Below, piece after piece: positions 23,701-33,750 of a DNA stretch of 64,000 nucleotides. The DNA comes from Serpula lacrymans var. lacrymans S7.9. Its lineage: Eukaryota > Basidiomycota > Agaricomycetes > Boletales > Serpulaceae. The stretch is from contig NW_006763303.1 of NCBI RefSeq assembly GCF_000218685.1, positions 989,599 through 1,053,598 of the forward strand, in the 5' to 3' direction. The translations under genes were made by a program, and so were the position numbers. Position 1 is the first letter of the stretch. Each line of letters opens with the position of its first letter. The notes beneath the pieces are model-generated. The model saw nothing but the letters and a program-made list of their open reading frames with translations, had not been told where the DNA came from and searched no databases.

Positions 23701-25009
23701 TGATAAGTTGCTTGTACAAAGGGATGAATGGATTGAATTGCTCCAGGGTATCCTGGATCTCCAGCATGGTTGCTGGTGTAGTGCCATGCCCCTGATTATT
23801 CTCATTACGTAAAAAAAGGGTGGTCTGTGGGTTGTGAATGTAAAGTTGGCCAAAAGAGGGAGTTTCACCTTCAGGTGGATGGAATGCGCTGATGCTATGA
23901 TGAAAGCCTCCATGGATACGGAAACTATAAGGTCCTGCAGCACTTGTGACAGCATGGTCTATCTTGACACCCAAAGATGTAAATGCAAAGGCATTGTTGT
24001 ATGAGCGAACTTTGTCGTGGAATTCACGTGCAGTAATGTCAACCCCACGGAACAGACGGTGTAGTGCAGCAGGTGCTTCCCGGAAAGGATCCAGCCTAAC
24101 TTGACCTTGAAGGCAGCACACACCAAATTTTGGATGGATCCTGGAGGAACTTGTGAGTCTCTCGATATCCCAGTGTAACGCTCCACAATTACGGCACTCT
24201 ACTTCCATGTTGTGTAAAGTATGACGGTATAGAGGCTTTACATATGGTTGTTGGGCCTCCTGGCGTATCACCTGTGCTTGGCGGCGGTTGGCAATATTTT
24301 GTTTGTTTGCAAGCTGTTGAGGCCTTGGCATCCTTGGTGCATTTCTGGCAGCTACCAGTTCATTTAAGTCCTCGCCTTGGTCTACAGCATCCCTGGCAGC
24401 CCTGTGAGCCTGATCTGCTAGCTCTTCTTCCCTCCTTTCAAGCTCTTCTTGAGCAGCTCTCTGCGCCCTACGGACTTGCTCAGCTTGTTCCTCTCCATAT
24501 TGCAGGTCAGCATGCTGAGCCTGCCGCTGTACCTGCCGCCTAACTGCCTCCTGCTGTTGAAATTCTCTTTCCTGGCGGACATGATCCTCAGCCAACTGCT
24601 GTTCCTGCCTTTGGAGCCGTAATGCCTCCTGTTGCTGAATTGCCTGATCCTTGACCTGCTCCTGCCCTCTTAGTCTATTACACTGTTGATTAACCCATTG
24701 TCATGCACCAAAGTTGATTGGTAGCATGGACAGGTGTCAATAACGAAGCAAATATTCAAAAAGACTCGCCTTTGCGCCACACAGGCACAGTGCCACGTGG
24801 AATAGTAATGAATATTGCCCTTTTTGAACTTGTGGCTAATCAGCACCACCTCTATTAGGCAATCCAGTCACGCTCACCTTTGCTTTTCCATTCGGTACTT
24901 TCCACGTTTCGGCATTTTGGCAAATTTTCGCGTCGCCACTGGCTACACATTGCATTGCGCCCTCGCTTTTGTCATTTCCCTTACTCCCCTTCCTTTGCCT
25001 AGCCCCACC

Positions 25010-25552
25010 ATGGGCCCTTTCCTCTCCTTTTTATTCTCACCTGACAGTCGTTTCTGGATCCCCATTCTAATCCACTTTTCTGTCACCTCCACCCTCCTCC
25101 TCCTCATTTTATTTGCACCCCCACCATTTCTGATGTCACCACTTCCTATCCGCTTCCGTCGCCGATCCGTTGACTACCATGTGCCACTGCTGATATCAGC
25201 AAAGCCCCGGCGGCCGGTTCAAATAGGGCAACAGGTCCATCTTTATGACGTTGATCTACCATCATATACTATCAAAACATCGGTCGCTCGTCTTGCCTGG
25301 TTGGAGCGTGGGTGGGTAATTTTTGAGCTGGAGAAGGTTCATCCCCTTGCGTCGCCCATGTTCATCGCTGTCCCATTCACTTGGGTACACTTATCTTTTA
25401 TCCATCGTCTTCGCTACAGCTACACCTACCACACGCTGCCTGGGACTCACTTGTTCCAAATTGGAACTACTCCTCTCCCTCCCTCGTTTGATCAGGTGGT
25501 CCAACACAACCAGTCCATTGGTAAGGCCATGGAACTATCAGATTTGGACTAG
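25010..25552 (+). CDS. 180-aa ORF of the 1.8-kb repeat, function unknown
   Basis: The ATG lies in an excellent context (cccaccATGggc). The protein begins with hydrophobic, proline-rich segments that include at least one likely membrane span (residues about 18-40, ILIHFSVTSTLLLLILFAP). A soluble domain follows with RSVDYHVPLLIS, GQQVHLYDVDLPSYTIKT, WLERGWVIFELEKVHPLASP, FTWVHLSFIHRLRYSYTY and a C-terminal MELSDLD. The frame is open further upstream without an ATG. The same protein is recognisable, but broken, in repeat copies 1 and 3. Conservation at protein level across diverged copies suggests it was once translated. No family is recognised. Confidence 0.5.
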   Translation: MGPFLSFLFSPDSRFWIPILIHFSVTSTLLLLILFAPPPFLMSPLPIRFRRRSVDYHVPLLISAKPRRPVQIGQQVHLYDVDLPSYTIKTSVARLAWLERGWVIFELEKVHPLASPMFIAVPFTWVHLSFIHRLRYSYTYHTLPGTHLFQIGTTPLPPSFDQVVQHNQSIGKAMELSDLD

Positions 25553-25961
25553 GTGGTGGACCGGTGGCTCCAGTTTTTTTTTCTTCAGCAGAACATTCAT
25601 TTACAGTGCAATTATTTTTGATTTTTGAATCATTTTTATGGACACATATTTTTTAGAATGCCTGACTGACAACAAAGGAACTGTGTTGATACTGATAGTG
25701 TTTTGCCTTGCCCTTTTTTTACTGCATCTTCCCATGACATCATGATCTTCCTGCTCTCTTTTTGCTATTGGACTTTACTTTATGGCTGTACAAACCTGTG
25801 ACATTACTCACAGCATTTATTGTTCTATCCCTTTCTTTTCTTTTTTTGACAATCTTATCCTGTACTACCTACGCAGGATTCATCAGCGTACATTCCTTCC
25901 TTCATATTCTTTCTCATTCTTTTTGCACAACTATACTGTGCATAGCCTACTTCTCTTTTAC

Positions 25962-25969
25962 TATATAAA
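25962..25969 (+). promoter_or_regulatory. TATA-like element in repeat copy 2
   Basis: TATATAAA followed by CCCCTGTATTTTACC is conserved in all three repeat copies, about 410 bases downstream of the ORF stop. Its position suits an LTR-type promoter with a long U3 upstream. Its activity is inferred only. Confidence 0.35.
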
Positions 25970-27488
25970 CCCCTGTATTTTACCTTGTAAAAACAACAAC
26001 AAGAACTCCAATCCAGACTTTTTCTCTACTCTCAAGTTCACTACTCTGCTACTTGTGATCCAGTGTGGTCACAACACTTCCCACTTCTACCACTGTCAAC
26101 TGCTGTCATCGTCACTTCCCACTTTTGAAGTCATTGTCATCCCTTTCGATTAGAGTCCTTCTGAGCACTACAGTTTGTGTGTCAGGAGCCTGCTATCACT
26201 GGGAACCTCGTCATATTGTCGTTCTCAAACCTACCTTGTGCTACGATTAGCAAGGTAGTGCTCGTCTATACTCGTCACAAAGCCCCTATCCTTCTATAAA
26301 TTCAACTATCCCTCCTCCTCAAAACCCACACTCATACACCTCTGGGTTTTACTTTGAAGGATCTTTATACGTACCACCCCACAAACAACCAGACCACTCC
26401 ACTGTTCTAGGAGGCAAAGCCCATAAACAAGTTCCGTGGAATCTGGGAGGATTGTGTGTTAGTTTGTTTTGTGTGTGGTTTTCTAACAGCAGTTCTCATC
26501 ATCGACACCGTTCTGCATGTCAGTTTTGAAACCCATCTAATAGCCTTTCATTGTAGTCAACACCATGGGTAGCAAGCAACTGGTTACCCTGCCGCATTTG
26601 AAAAGGGGGCTGCAATTGAGGGTGTGCAGGTCCAGCTAATGGCTGAGGCATGTTATTATCATCCACAGGTCTTCCAAAATTTGGTTGCGCAATATTTCTA
26701 TTTCTCAAATCTCTTTGATCCAAGAGGTGCTCTCGTCGTACACTTGGTGATGATGTTGTATGCGATCTCTATCGCGATGTTCACCACGTTCTCATTCAGG
26801 AGTCTGTGGAATATGTCTACAAATCACATTAATATATCAGTTAATGGTTAATGACACATTAACAATGCTACACATACTGCATATTTGAATTGCTCATATT
26901 CATATTTATGTATTTGCTATGTGCACTGATTTGTTGATAATTTGGGCTTCTGTAATCAATGTGTCAGTTTTAATTGAATCAACACCATAAACTGTTATAA
27001 ACTCACATTGTGTAAACTGTGTTTTTATGTGTGGGGAAGGGTCTTTGATTTTACTTTTATGCACACCACAGTGTGGTCAATAATAGCTGTTAATTTTTGT
27101 AATGCAAAATGTGCAAATTCTCAACAACAATTTGTTTTGTGTGTAGGGCCAGGCCACTTCCCCACATAGTAGGAAAAGAGGTTTGTTTGGTTGAGTTGTG
27201 TCACATTGTGCCACAGGTGTGAGTTTTGGTGTCCACTATATTGCGTTTTGTAGTAAAAATGATTAAGCGTGAGAATTTTTAATGTGGCTACAATTTTCAC
27301 TACAATTGTTGAATGTTCTTATAACCGAGAGAATTTTCAATGTGGCTGCAATTTTCACTGCACTCATTACTACTGCACTACCTTCCCTCTACTGCTAACC
27401 GAAAACCACGCAAGCGAAACTAAGCGAAAAATGTGCTTCCACATGTGCCGCACGCGACTTTTGGGACCACCGTCCCCTTCGTTATAGA

Positions 27489-27859
27489 TTTTAGCTACCA
27501 GTCTCTCACGCAGTGGAGCTGGTCACATGGGCTGTGCCCTCTGACATCATCAGCCACTGCTTTATCAACTGTATAGTACAACATGTATAAACAACCTGTA
27601 GTAGTATAAATACCCCAATAGATCCAGGAGACTCCTCAGCGAGTCCTCCTGTTGTATACCCACAACTAACTCGGTCCTACCCAACTAAGTCTGTGTGAGG
27701 GCTTACCCACTACCTCAGCGACTTTGACCGGTCAGTGGTACATACTGCTGATTGGTATTCCACCTCTCTTTGATTGATCAGTGGTACACACTGCTGGTTG
27801 ATAGTCCCTTGTGCTTTGTCTGAGTTGTGCACCAGAGTAACTAACTCTTGGTTGTTACA
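27489..27859 (+). mobile_element. Right part of the LTR split by the Helitron
   Basis: Resumes LTR sequence from TTTTAGCTAC through GTAGTATAAATACC (TATA), GATCCAGGAGACTCCTCAGC and GTCTGAGTTGTG to the end TAACTCTTGGTTGTTACA. It is collinear with 31340-31612. It also contains an extra ~100-bp block (about 27710-27815) with two ~30-bp direct repeats around cagtggtacAyactgctg, absent from the other LTR copies. Confidence 0.75.
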
Positions 27860-27864
27860 ATGGA

Positions 27865-30110
27865 TAGACCATATGAAATCTTTAAATAGATCTGCCGTAC
27901 CAGTGGCGGTAATGGTTTTGTTGGTGGGAACGAACAAGTCATGGTACTTGGGAGGTACCAGCCTCTTAATCTCTTCCTCGGGTTTTACCTCGTCATTGTC
28001 TTTGTCAATCTTTTCTAAAGACCTAAGCTTGGCATAAACGTGACCAGCGTTTATCCTTTCATTAAGCTCAGTTTGACGGACAGGACTTGGCTTACCCAAG
28101 TTTTTACACTCCAGCGGACAACGTGACAATGTGACAACCCCTGTCTGCCAGTTGATCTCAGGATTGTGTTTAAACAGCCAGGTCCAGCCTAAGATTAAAT
28201 TAATCTTCCCTAATTGGGTAGCCTCGGCGGTGACTTATTCTCTGTGTCTTTGGTACTCAACAACAAAAGAACATTTGTGCATAATGCAGCCACCCACGTT
28301 AAGCGTACCGTCAATGTTATAGACTGGAATAGATATATCTAATTTTACAAGGGGGAGTCCAATGTGCTCTGCCCAGACCTGATCTATGAAGATGCTGTTA
28401 GCGCCTGAATCAAGCAGTGCACTGGTTGGGTGTACTGTGCCTTGGGCAAGGTTTTCCACACCAATGTCTAAACATATCTCTTTTTGGAATAAATATGTGC
28501 ACATCAACACACACCTTGGGATTTCGGGTGTGGCTCCAAAGAAGAAGAAGAAGCAACATATTTTTCTACTTTATTTTTATGAGAATCAAGCACCCTAGTA
28601 TTTGTCTCGCTGGGGCCACACTCCAAAGGAGACACTGGTACAGCGGTGGTATTGTACGTATTTCTAGCATTAACTCCTTCATTATCCTGACCCACTGAAT
28701 CAGCGCTCAAAGCAGCTATATCATCAGATGGGTCCAGGGCAAATCCACCGTCACAACTACGCATACATGTACATACTTCTGATGACAAATTTAAGAATCT
28801 ATTTACAAATTCGGGAGCCATCCCCTTCTTTCCATTATTGCTTGTGCAACACCCTGGAGCAGGGGCCACCTTATTGTGGTTTACTTCTTTGTTTCGTGGA
28901 GCGAAGGCACCCAAGTGACCTAAGCTCCGAACTCTTTTCCCTGAGCCTTTGTCTCGTTGACCTGCTGGTCATAGAAAAAGGCCCGGATCTCGTCATAAGA
29001 ACAACCAGCCAGAGTATTGAGCCGATTGTCCGGCTTCTCAGCTTCTAATTGGCGCGCCTGGCGCCCTTGGTTATTTTGTTGTTGAGCTGCCTGCGCTCCG
29101 TTTGGACACTTTTGGGCTATGTGCCCCTCCTCGCCACAGTTGTAGCAAGTGAATCTGTGTGTCTGTCCGCCCTGGACCGCACTGATATCCATAGGAGCTC
29201 CCCGCCCTGGTTGCAACCCAAATGGTTGGAACCCGTGAGAGTGATTTTGTTTTTGGTTTGATGACCCAGGGCTCCTCTGGGAATAGTTGTTTTTGGTGGT
29301 GGTCCCGCCACCTTGATGTATTTTGTAGAGCTCTGTGGCCCTACCTATTTTTTGAATCTCCTTTGCTGCTTAGGAGAGGTTCTCACTCCTTATATCCTGC
29401 AGATAGAGCTGTTCTGCAATGTGGGGGTTCACATTGTGTTCCAGCAGTTCCACTGCATGTTCATTACCTAAGCCCCCTCAGATAGAGAGGGCCAGGAACC
29501 GGGTTACGAAATCATCCGTCCTCATGTTTCCTTGCTTGAAGGTACGGATCTGCTGATGCTCCCAGTCACGCTCAGCTTGTGGTTTGAAATACTTTTTGAT
29601 CTCAACTTTGAGATCATCCCAGACAGGCCACACTCCCGCGGTGTAGCATTCCTGTATTCTAACTTGGGCGTATCAACCTACCACAGGTCCTTTTAGTCGA
29701 GACAGCACTGTGGTTACTACCTCAAAGTCATCGGCAAATGCATCCCAATTTGCCTTGACCCAAATCTGGAGTTTGATCCACCATTCGGCAAATTGCGCTC
29801 TTTCTCCATCGAAGGCGCCGGGGTCAGCGACGACTTCCACTTTCTTGTTGAATTTCTTTTCCAACAAGGGGGTTGCTGCAGGGGGATGTGCCTGTAGCTC
29901 GGCGAGTTGCGTGGTTAACGCCAAGATCTGTGCACGCATACTGTGCAACAGAGCATTGACATAGGTTGGTTGACTTTGCGACAACATGTCGACTTGTTCT
30001 CTTGGTAATGTAAAAAAAATGTAACTGGGGGTCCCTGCTTGCTATCTGCGGATCTACCTCTTCCCAGCTGAGTATTGGATCTCAATCTCTGATTACCCAC
30101 AATATAGTAT
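27865..30110 (-). pseudogene. Ty3/gypsy-like gag-protease remnant
   Basis: Minus-strand gag starts near 30110-29987 (MLSQSQPTYVNALLHSM) with a capsid-like region (FDGERAQFAEWWIKLQIWVK, TRFLAL) interrupted by stops near 29670, 29480 and 29370. A CCHC zinc knuckle CYNCGEEGHIAQKC lies near 29135-29095. A retroviral-type aspartic protease follows with ALLDSGANSIFIDQ near 28415-28375, then ILGWTWLFKHNPEINW and, near 27960, PPKYHDLFVP, where pol would normally continue. Reverse transcriptase, RNase H and integrase are absent because the sequence abuts the LTR at 27859. Stops and missing pol make it a relic. Confidence 0.8.
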
Positions 30111-30149
30111 TTGAAAATGTATGTAAAGTTATAGTAACAAAACCCTGGT

Positions 30150-30298
30150 CCGAACAGTTGTCAGGGGGTGGTCCGCTTGTTAAGCTGTCAACCCTTCTCC
30201 AACTGGCGGAGGCAAATGCCTGGCCTGGTCAGAGGTATCTGAAGAAGAAGTTTGTATCTAAATTCTAATCAACGATAGTTCCACACTATTATTGAGCT
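30150..30298 (-). repeat. 5' terminal segment of the gag-bearing element
   Basis: On the minus strand it starts AGCTCAATAATAGTGTGGAAC and precedes gag. A diverged copy in plus orientation lies at 31793-31899. It ends abruptly at 30298|30299, where DUF6698 coding sequence begins. Confidence 0.6.
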
Positions 30299-30549
30299 GA
30301 TTCTGAAGGATTTTTTAACAGCATTATGGATTTACTTGAGGATGTCGATGAGATTGAGGAAGTTAATGCCCTCCTAAACTGGTGGAACCAGTAAGTATTT
30401 CACATTTATGTCAGTGTTTTTTTTATGTCTTTTTTTGTAGCAAGATCTTCCCTTCACTGTTGAGGCAGGAGAGGCTGCCATCAAAAGAGAGTGCCCTTGC
30501 AAAAATACGAGAAAAATGTGCCACTATGAAACACTCTGAAGGGGTGTAG
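30299..30549 (+). pseudogene. Detached 3' part of a DUF6698-type gene
   Basis: Coding sequence DSEGFFNSIMDLLEDVDEIE then NALLNWWN, a 55-nt-type GTAAGT...TAG intron (about 30391-30440), then IFPS...LPSKESALAKIREK to a TAG at 30547. This is the usual C-terminal block of DUF6698 proteins, known from many basidiomycetes and often near transposons. It has no N-terminal part on this strand. The matching upstream part ends at 33751 on the opposite strand. Confidence 0.65.
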
Positions 30550-31198
30550 GAAATTTTTTTGTCTTGCTCTTATGTACAATTGTGTAAAATTGTAGATAAA
30601 TGGAATATTGTATTATTCAAACAGCTCACTTGCTATAGCAGATGATCAGATCATGTATGTTCATGTTGGTCAGATATGATGTAACACAGAAAGATGATAT
30701 ATGTAACACTTTATAGTGTCTATCAGTCTGACATGATATACTATGTCTCACCAATTTCAGACAGCAATTCATAAAATATTATAATTCATGTCATTCTGAT
30801 ATTTTTTATATCTGGCATAACACTGATCAAGCCATTTGGCTAGCAATCAACAGTAGCTAGCAATATATCCGCTTTTATTCCTTATATTTCAATATTGTTA
30901 TTATACATCTGATAACATATATCAGCCTGGTAATGCTGATCGAAAGGTCCTATCTAATCTAGCAATGTAAGGCTTTAGAAATGCGACCATCAGCCTGATC
31001 ATCATTTTGTGATTTATAACAAAGATATGGCCTTGTAAGGTCTTATCCAACTCCCATTATTTCCCCAATGAACAGAGTACAAGGTTGGAGTTGACTTAGC
31101 TTGTGTGCTAGGCCCTTCTGTGGACATTGGTCCCTGACTTGACGGAGTGAATGGGTGAGGATAGAGGATGAAAGGTGGAGTGGAGTAAAGGTCCTTTG
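30550..31198. other. AT-rich intergenic, nothing recognised
   Basis: Between the detached DUF6698 3' part and the next LTR. It contains repeated atatgat/gatcag-type short motifs but no coding frame or clear element ends. Probably the 3' flank of the broken gene. Confidence 0.4.
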
Positions 31199-31612
31199 TG
31201 TTACGATACACAATTTTCGGACCTTTAATGATCATTCTCCTCTTTAACTTTATACTGTAGTTTTCACATACTGTGCCATGCGGCACTTCCCCTTTTGTTC
31301 AAACTCCACCTTCTCGCGCTACACTGCCTTTATTCTTATTTTAGCTACAAGTCTCTCACGCAGTGGAGCTGGTCACACGGGCTGCGCCCTCTGACATCAT
31401 CAGCCACTGATTTTATCAACTGTACAGTACATAAGTACAAACACTCTGTATTAGTATATATACCTCAATAGATCCAGGAGACTCCTCAGCGAGTCCTCCT
31501 GTTGTATACCCACAACTGACTCGGTCCTACCTAAGGGGTAACCACTCCCTCATCACTACCTTTATAGCTTGTCTGAGTTGTGCGCCAGAGTAACTAACTC
31601 TTGGTTGTTACA
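31199..31612 (+). mobile_element. Full-length 0.4-kb LTR
   Basis: TGTTACGATACAC to CTTGGTTGTTACA, 414 bp, with TG...CA ends and an internal TATATATACC. It is the reference copy for the split LTR (17105/27489) and the inverted solo LTR (34623-35019). Flanks ctttg and ttagg do not match, so it is either half of a former element or has been rearranged. Confidence 0.75.
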
Positions 31613-31649
31613 TTAGGACTTGCTCTTTCTACTCTCTTGCACATTGTGC

Positions 31650-31790
31650 AAACCTGGTCCCCAGGGTTAAGGGGTTATTGTTTGGGGATATCCCGTATAG
31701 CAGAAGTGTGCGCTCCTAGTGATGGCCCTGTAGTGCTCTGGGAGAAGAGACAATTATTGATACATGGCCCCCAGTGTTAAGGGGAGTACT
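31650..31790 (+). repeat. Element 3' end, direct copy of 33607-33750
   Basis: CCCCAGGGTTAAGGGG...GGATATCCC..TATAGCAGAAG...CCCCCAGTGTTAAGGGGAGTACT. It is nearly collinear with the block ending at 33750. The purine-rich end resembles the polypurine tract region of an LTR retroelement. Here it is followed at once by the element 5' segment AGCTCAGCAATAGTGTGG (31793). Confidence 0.6.
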
Positions 31791-31792
31791 TT

Positions 31793-31899
31793 AGCTCAGC
31801 AATAGTGTGGAACTATTGTTGATTAGAAATCTAAATACAAAACTTCACCTTCACTTTCTCTTTCCTCTGACCAGGCCGGGCACTTGCCTTCGCTGTCAA
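31793..31899 (+). repeat. Element 5' terminal segment interrupted by repeat copy 3
   Basis: Inverted, diverged copy of 30298-30190 (shared ATAGTGTGGAACTAT, GTTGATTAGAA and CTCTGACCAGGCC). It is cut at 31899 by repeat copy 3. What follows copy 3 (33607-33750) is the same element's 3' end, so copy 3 sits within this element. Confidence 0.55.
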
Positions 31900-33604
31900 T
31901 GATGAGAACTGTTGTTAGAAAACCACACACAAAACAAACCACCACACAATCCTCCCAGATTCCACGGAACTTGTTTATGGGCTTTGCCTCCTAGAATAGT
32001 GGGTGCTCTGGTTGTTCATGGGGTAGTATGTATGAGGATCCTTCAAAGTAAAACCCAAAGATGTATGGGTGTGGGTTTTGAGGAGGAGGGATAGTTGAAC
32101 TATAGAAGATAGGGGCTTTTTGAGATAAATATAGGATAAGCACTACCTTGCTAATCTTAGCACAAGGTATGTTTGAGGATGACAAGATAACGAGGTTCCC
32201 AGTGATAGCAGGCTCCTGACGCACAAACTGTAGTGCTCAGAAGGACTCTAATTGAAAGGGATGACAATTACTTTCAAAAGTGACAAGTGACAATGACAGC
32301 AGTTAACAGTAGTAACAGTGGGAAGTGTTGTGACCACACTGGATCACAAGTAGCAGAGTAGTGAACTTGAGATTTAGAGAAGAAGTCTGTATTTGAGTTC
32401 TTGTTCTTTTTACAAGGTAAAATACAGGGGTTTATATAGTAAAAGAAAGGGAGGCTATGCACAGTATAGCTGTGCAAAAACAATAAGCAACAACATGAAG
32501 GAAGGAATGTATGCTGACAAATCCTGCATAGGTAGTACAGGATAAGATCATCAAAATAAGGAAAAGAAAGAGATCAAACAATAAATGCTGTGTAAGTAAT
32601 GTCACAGGTTTGTACAGCCATAAAATAAAGTCCAAAAACAAAAAAAAGCAAGAATATCATAAAGTCATGGGAAGATGTAGTAAAAAAGGGCAAAGCAAAA
32701 AAATATCAGTATCAACACAGTTCCTAAAAAAATATGTGTCCATAAAAATGATTCAAAAATCAAAAATAATCACACTGTAAATGAATGTTCTGCTGAAAAA
32801 AAGAAACTGGAGCCACCGGTCCACCACCTAGTCCAAATCCGGAGTAGTTCCAATTTGGAACAAGTGAGTCCCAGGCAGCGTGTGGTAGCTGTAGCTGTAG
32901 CGAAGACGATGGACAAAAGATAAGTGTACCCAAGTGAATGGGACAACAATGTACATGGGAGACGCAAGGGGATGAACCTTCTCCAGCTCAAAAACTACCC
33001 ACCCACGCTCCAACCAGGCAAGACAAGAAACCAATGTTTTGATAGTATATGATGGAAGATCGACATCATGAAAATGGACCTTTTGCCCAATTTGGACCAG
33101 CCGCCGGGGCTTTGCTGATATCAGCAGCGGCATGTGGTGGGCAATGGATCAGCAACAGAAACAGATAGAAAGTGGTGACATCAGATATGGTGAGGGAGCA
33201 AAGAAGATGAGGAGGAGGAGGGTGGAGGTGACAAGGAGGTGAACCAAAATAGGGATCCAGAAGCGACCGTTGGGTGAGAATAAAAAAGAGAGCAAGGGTC
33301 CCATGGTGGGACTGAGTAAAGAAAAAAAAAGGTAAGGGAGGGCGACAAATGCGAGGGCACAATGTGTAGCCAGTGGCGACACGAAAATTTGCCGAAATGC
33401 GGAAAGTACCGAATGGAAAAGCAAAGGTGAACGCGACTGGATTGCCTAATAGAGGTGGTGCTGATCAGCCACAAATTTGAAAAGGCAATATTAATTACTA
33501 TTCCACGTGGCACTGTGCCTGTGTGGCGCAAAGGCGAGTCTTTTTGAATATTCGCTTCATTCTTGACACCTGTCCATGCTACCAATCAACTTTGGTGCAT
33601 GACA
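31900..33604 (-). mobile_element. ORF-bearing 1.7-kb repeat, copy 3
   Basis: On the minus strand, TGTCATGCACC (33604) to TTCTCATCA (31900), 1705 bp. Same orientation as copy 1, without the 626-bp insert. It shares the TATATAAA region, the poly(A/T) tract and the ORF remnants. It lies inside the element whose ends are at 31793 and 33750. Confidence 0.8.
32828..33304 (-). pseudogene. Broken ORF of repeat copy 3
   Basis: Starts MGPLLSFLFSPNGRFW in the same context as copy 2 but is frameshifted after about 48 codons (SPLSICFCC stop). The C-terminal half is open in another frame. It lacks the segment PSFDQVVQHNQSIGKAM, jumping from FQIGTTP directly to the end. Confidence 0.75.
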
Positions 33605-33606
33605 CC

Positions 33607-33750
33607 GGACCCCAGGGTCAAGGGGATAGTGTCATTGTTTAAGGATATCCCATATAGCAGAAGGGTGCGCTCTTCGCAACGGCCCCATAGTGCTCTGGGA
33701 GAAGAGACAATCACTGTTGATACACGGCCCCCAGTGTTAAGGGGAGTACT
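33607..33750 (+). repeat. Element 3' end abutting the DUF6698 gene
   Basis: Direct repeat of 31650-31790 ending CCCAGTGTTAAGGGGAGTACT at 33750. From 33751 the sequence is (on the minus strand) the interior of the DUF6698 gene, so this is the exact insertion edge. Confidence 0.6.

Larger units (their letters stand above)
24699..26501 (+). mobile_element. ORF-bearing 1.8-kb repeat, copy 2 (intact ORF)
   Basis: From TGTCATGCACCAAAGTTGAT to TTCTCATCA, 1803 bp, inserted in the Helitron N-terminal coding region in the opposite orientation to that gene. It keeps an uninterrupted ORF and a TATATAAA at 25962. The TG...CA ends are LTR-like, but no flanking 5-bp repeat was seen (cccat versus tcgac). 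It could be a solo LTR with unusually long U3 or a distinct non-autonomous element. Confidence 0.8.
21906..26723 (-). pseudogene. Helitron N-terminal and Rep (HUH) half, interrupted and frameshifted
   Basis: The N-terminus is a Gln/Arg-rich segment (26723-26523, LDQRDLRNRNIAQPNFGRP) cut by repeat copy 2. It resumes at 24698 with QWVNQQCNRLRGQEQVKD, a long Q/E/R coiled region, and a Cys-containing motif (CRNCGALHW...CCLQGQV) typical of Helitron N-termini. The Helitron-like Rep domain follows (23693-21906), including HFHPLYSPLHYVLLFPFG, YQKRGLPHMHLLIFLED with the HxH-type metal motif, and KYIHKYIYKGHDRA with the Tyr region. An 8-bp duplication near 23715-23735 shifts the frame between QFNP and FVQATYQIIMEKP. 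A TGA stop lies near 26522. It is not functional as it stands. Confidence 0.85.
17236..27488 (-). mobile_element. Helitron inserted into an LTR and itself carrying nested insertions
   Basis: Rolling-circle transposon on the minus strand. The right boundary is well placed: minus-strand TCTATAACGAAGG starts at 27488, preceded by a host A within an LTR tract (ATTTTAGCTACC on the plus strand). This is the canonical A|TC start of Helitrons. The left (3') boundary, expected to end CTRR with a hairpin, could not be pinned down and lies within about 17233-17480. The RepHel gene lies inside and is broken by repeat copies at 18615-20996 and 24699-26501. About 6 kb belongs to the Helitron itself. Confidence 0.75.

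Noticed and set aside
27489..31612. A complete LTR retrotransposon bounded by the LTRs at 27489-27859 and 31199-31612
   Set aside because: The gag-protease is on the opposite strand to both LTRs, lacks pol, and has different terminal sequences.
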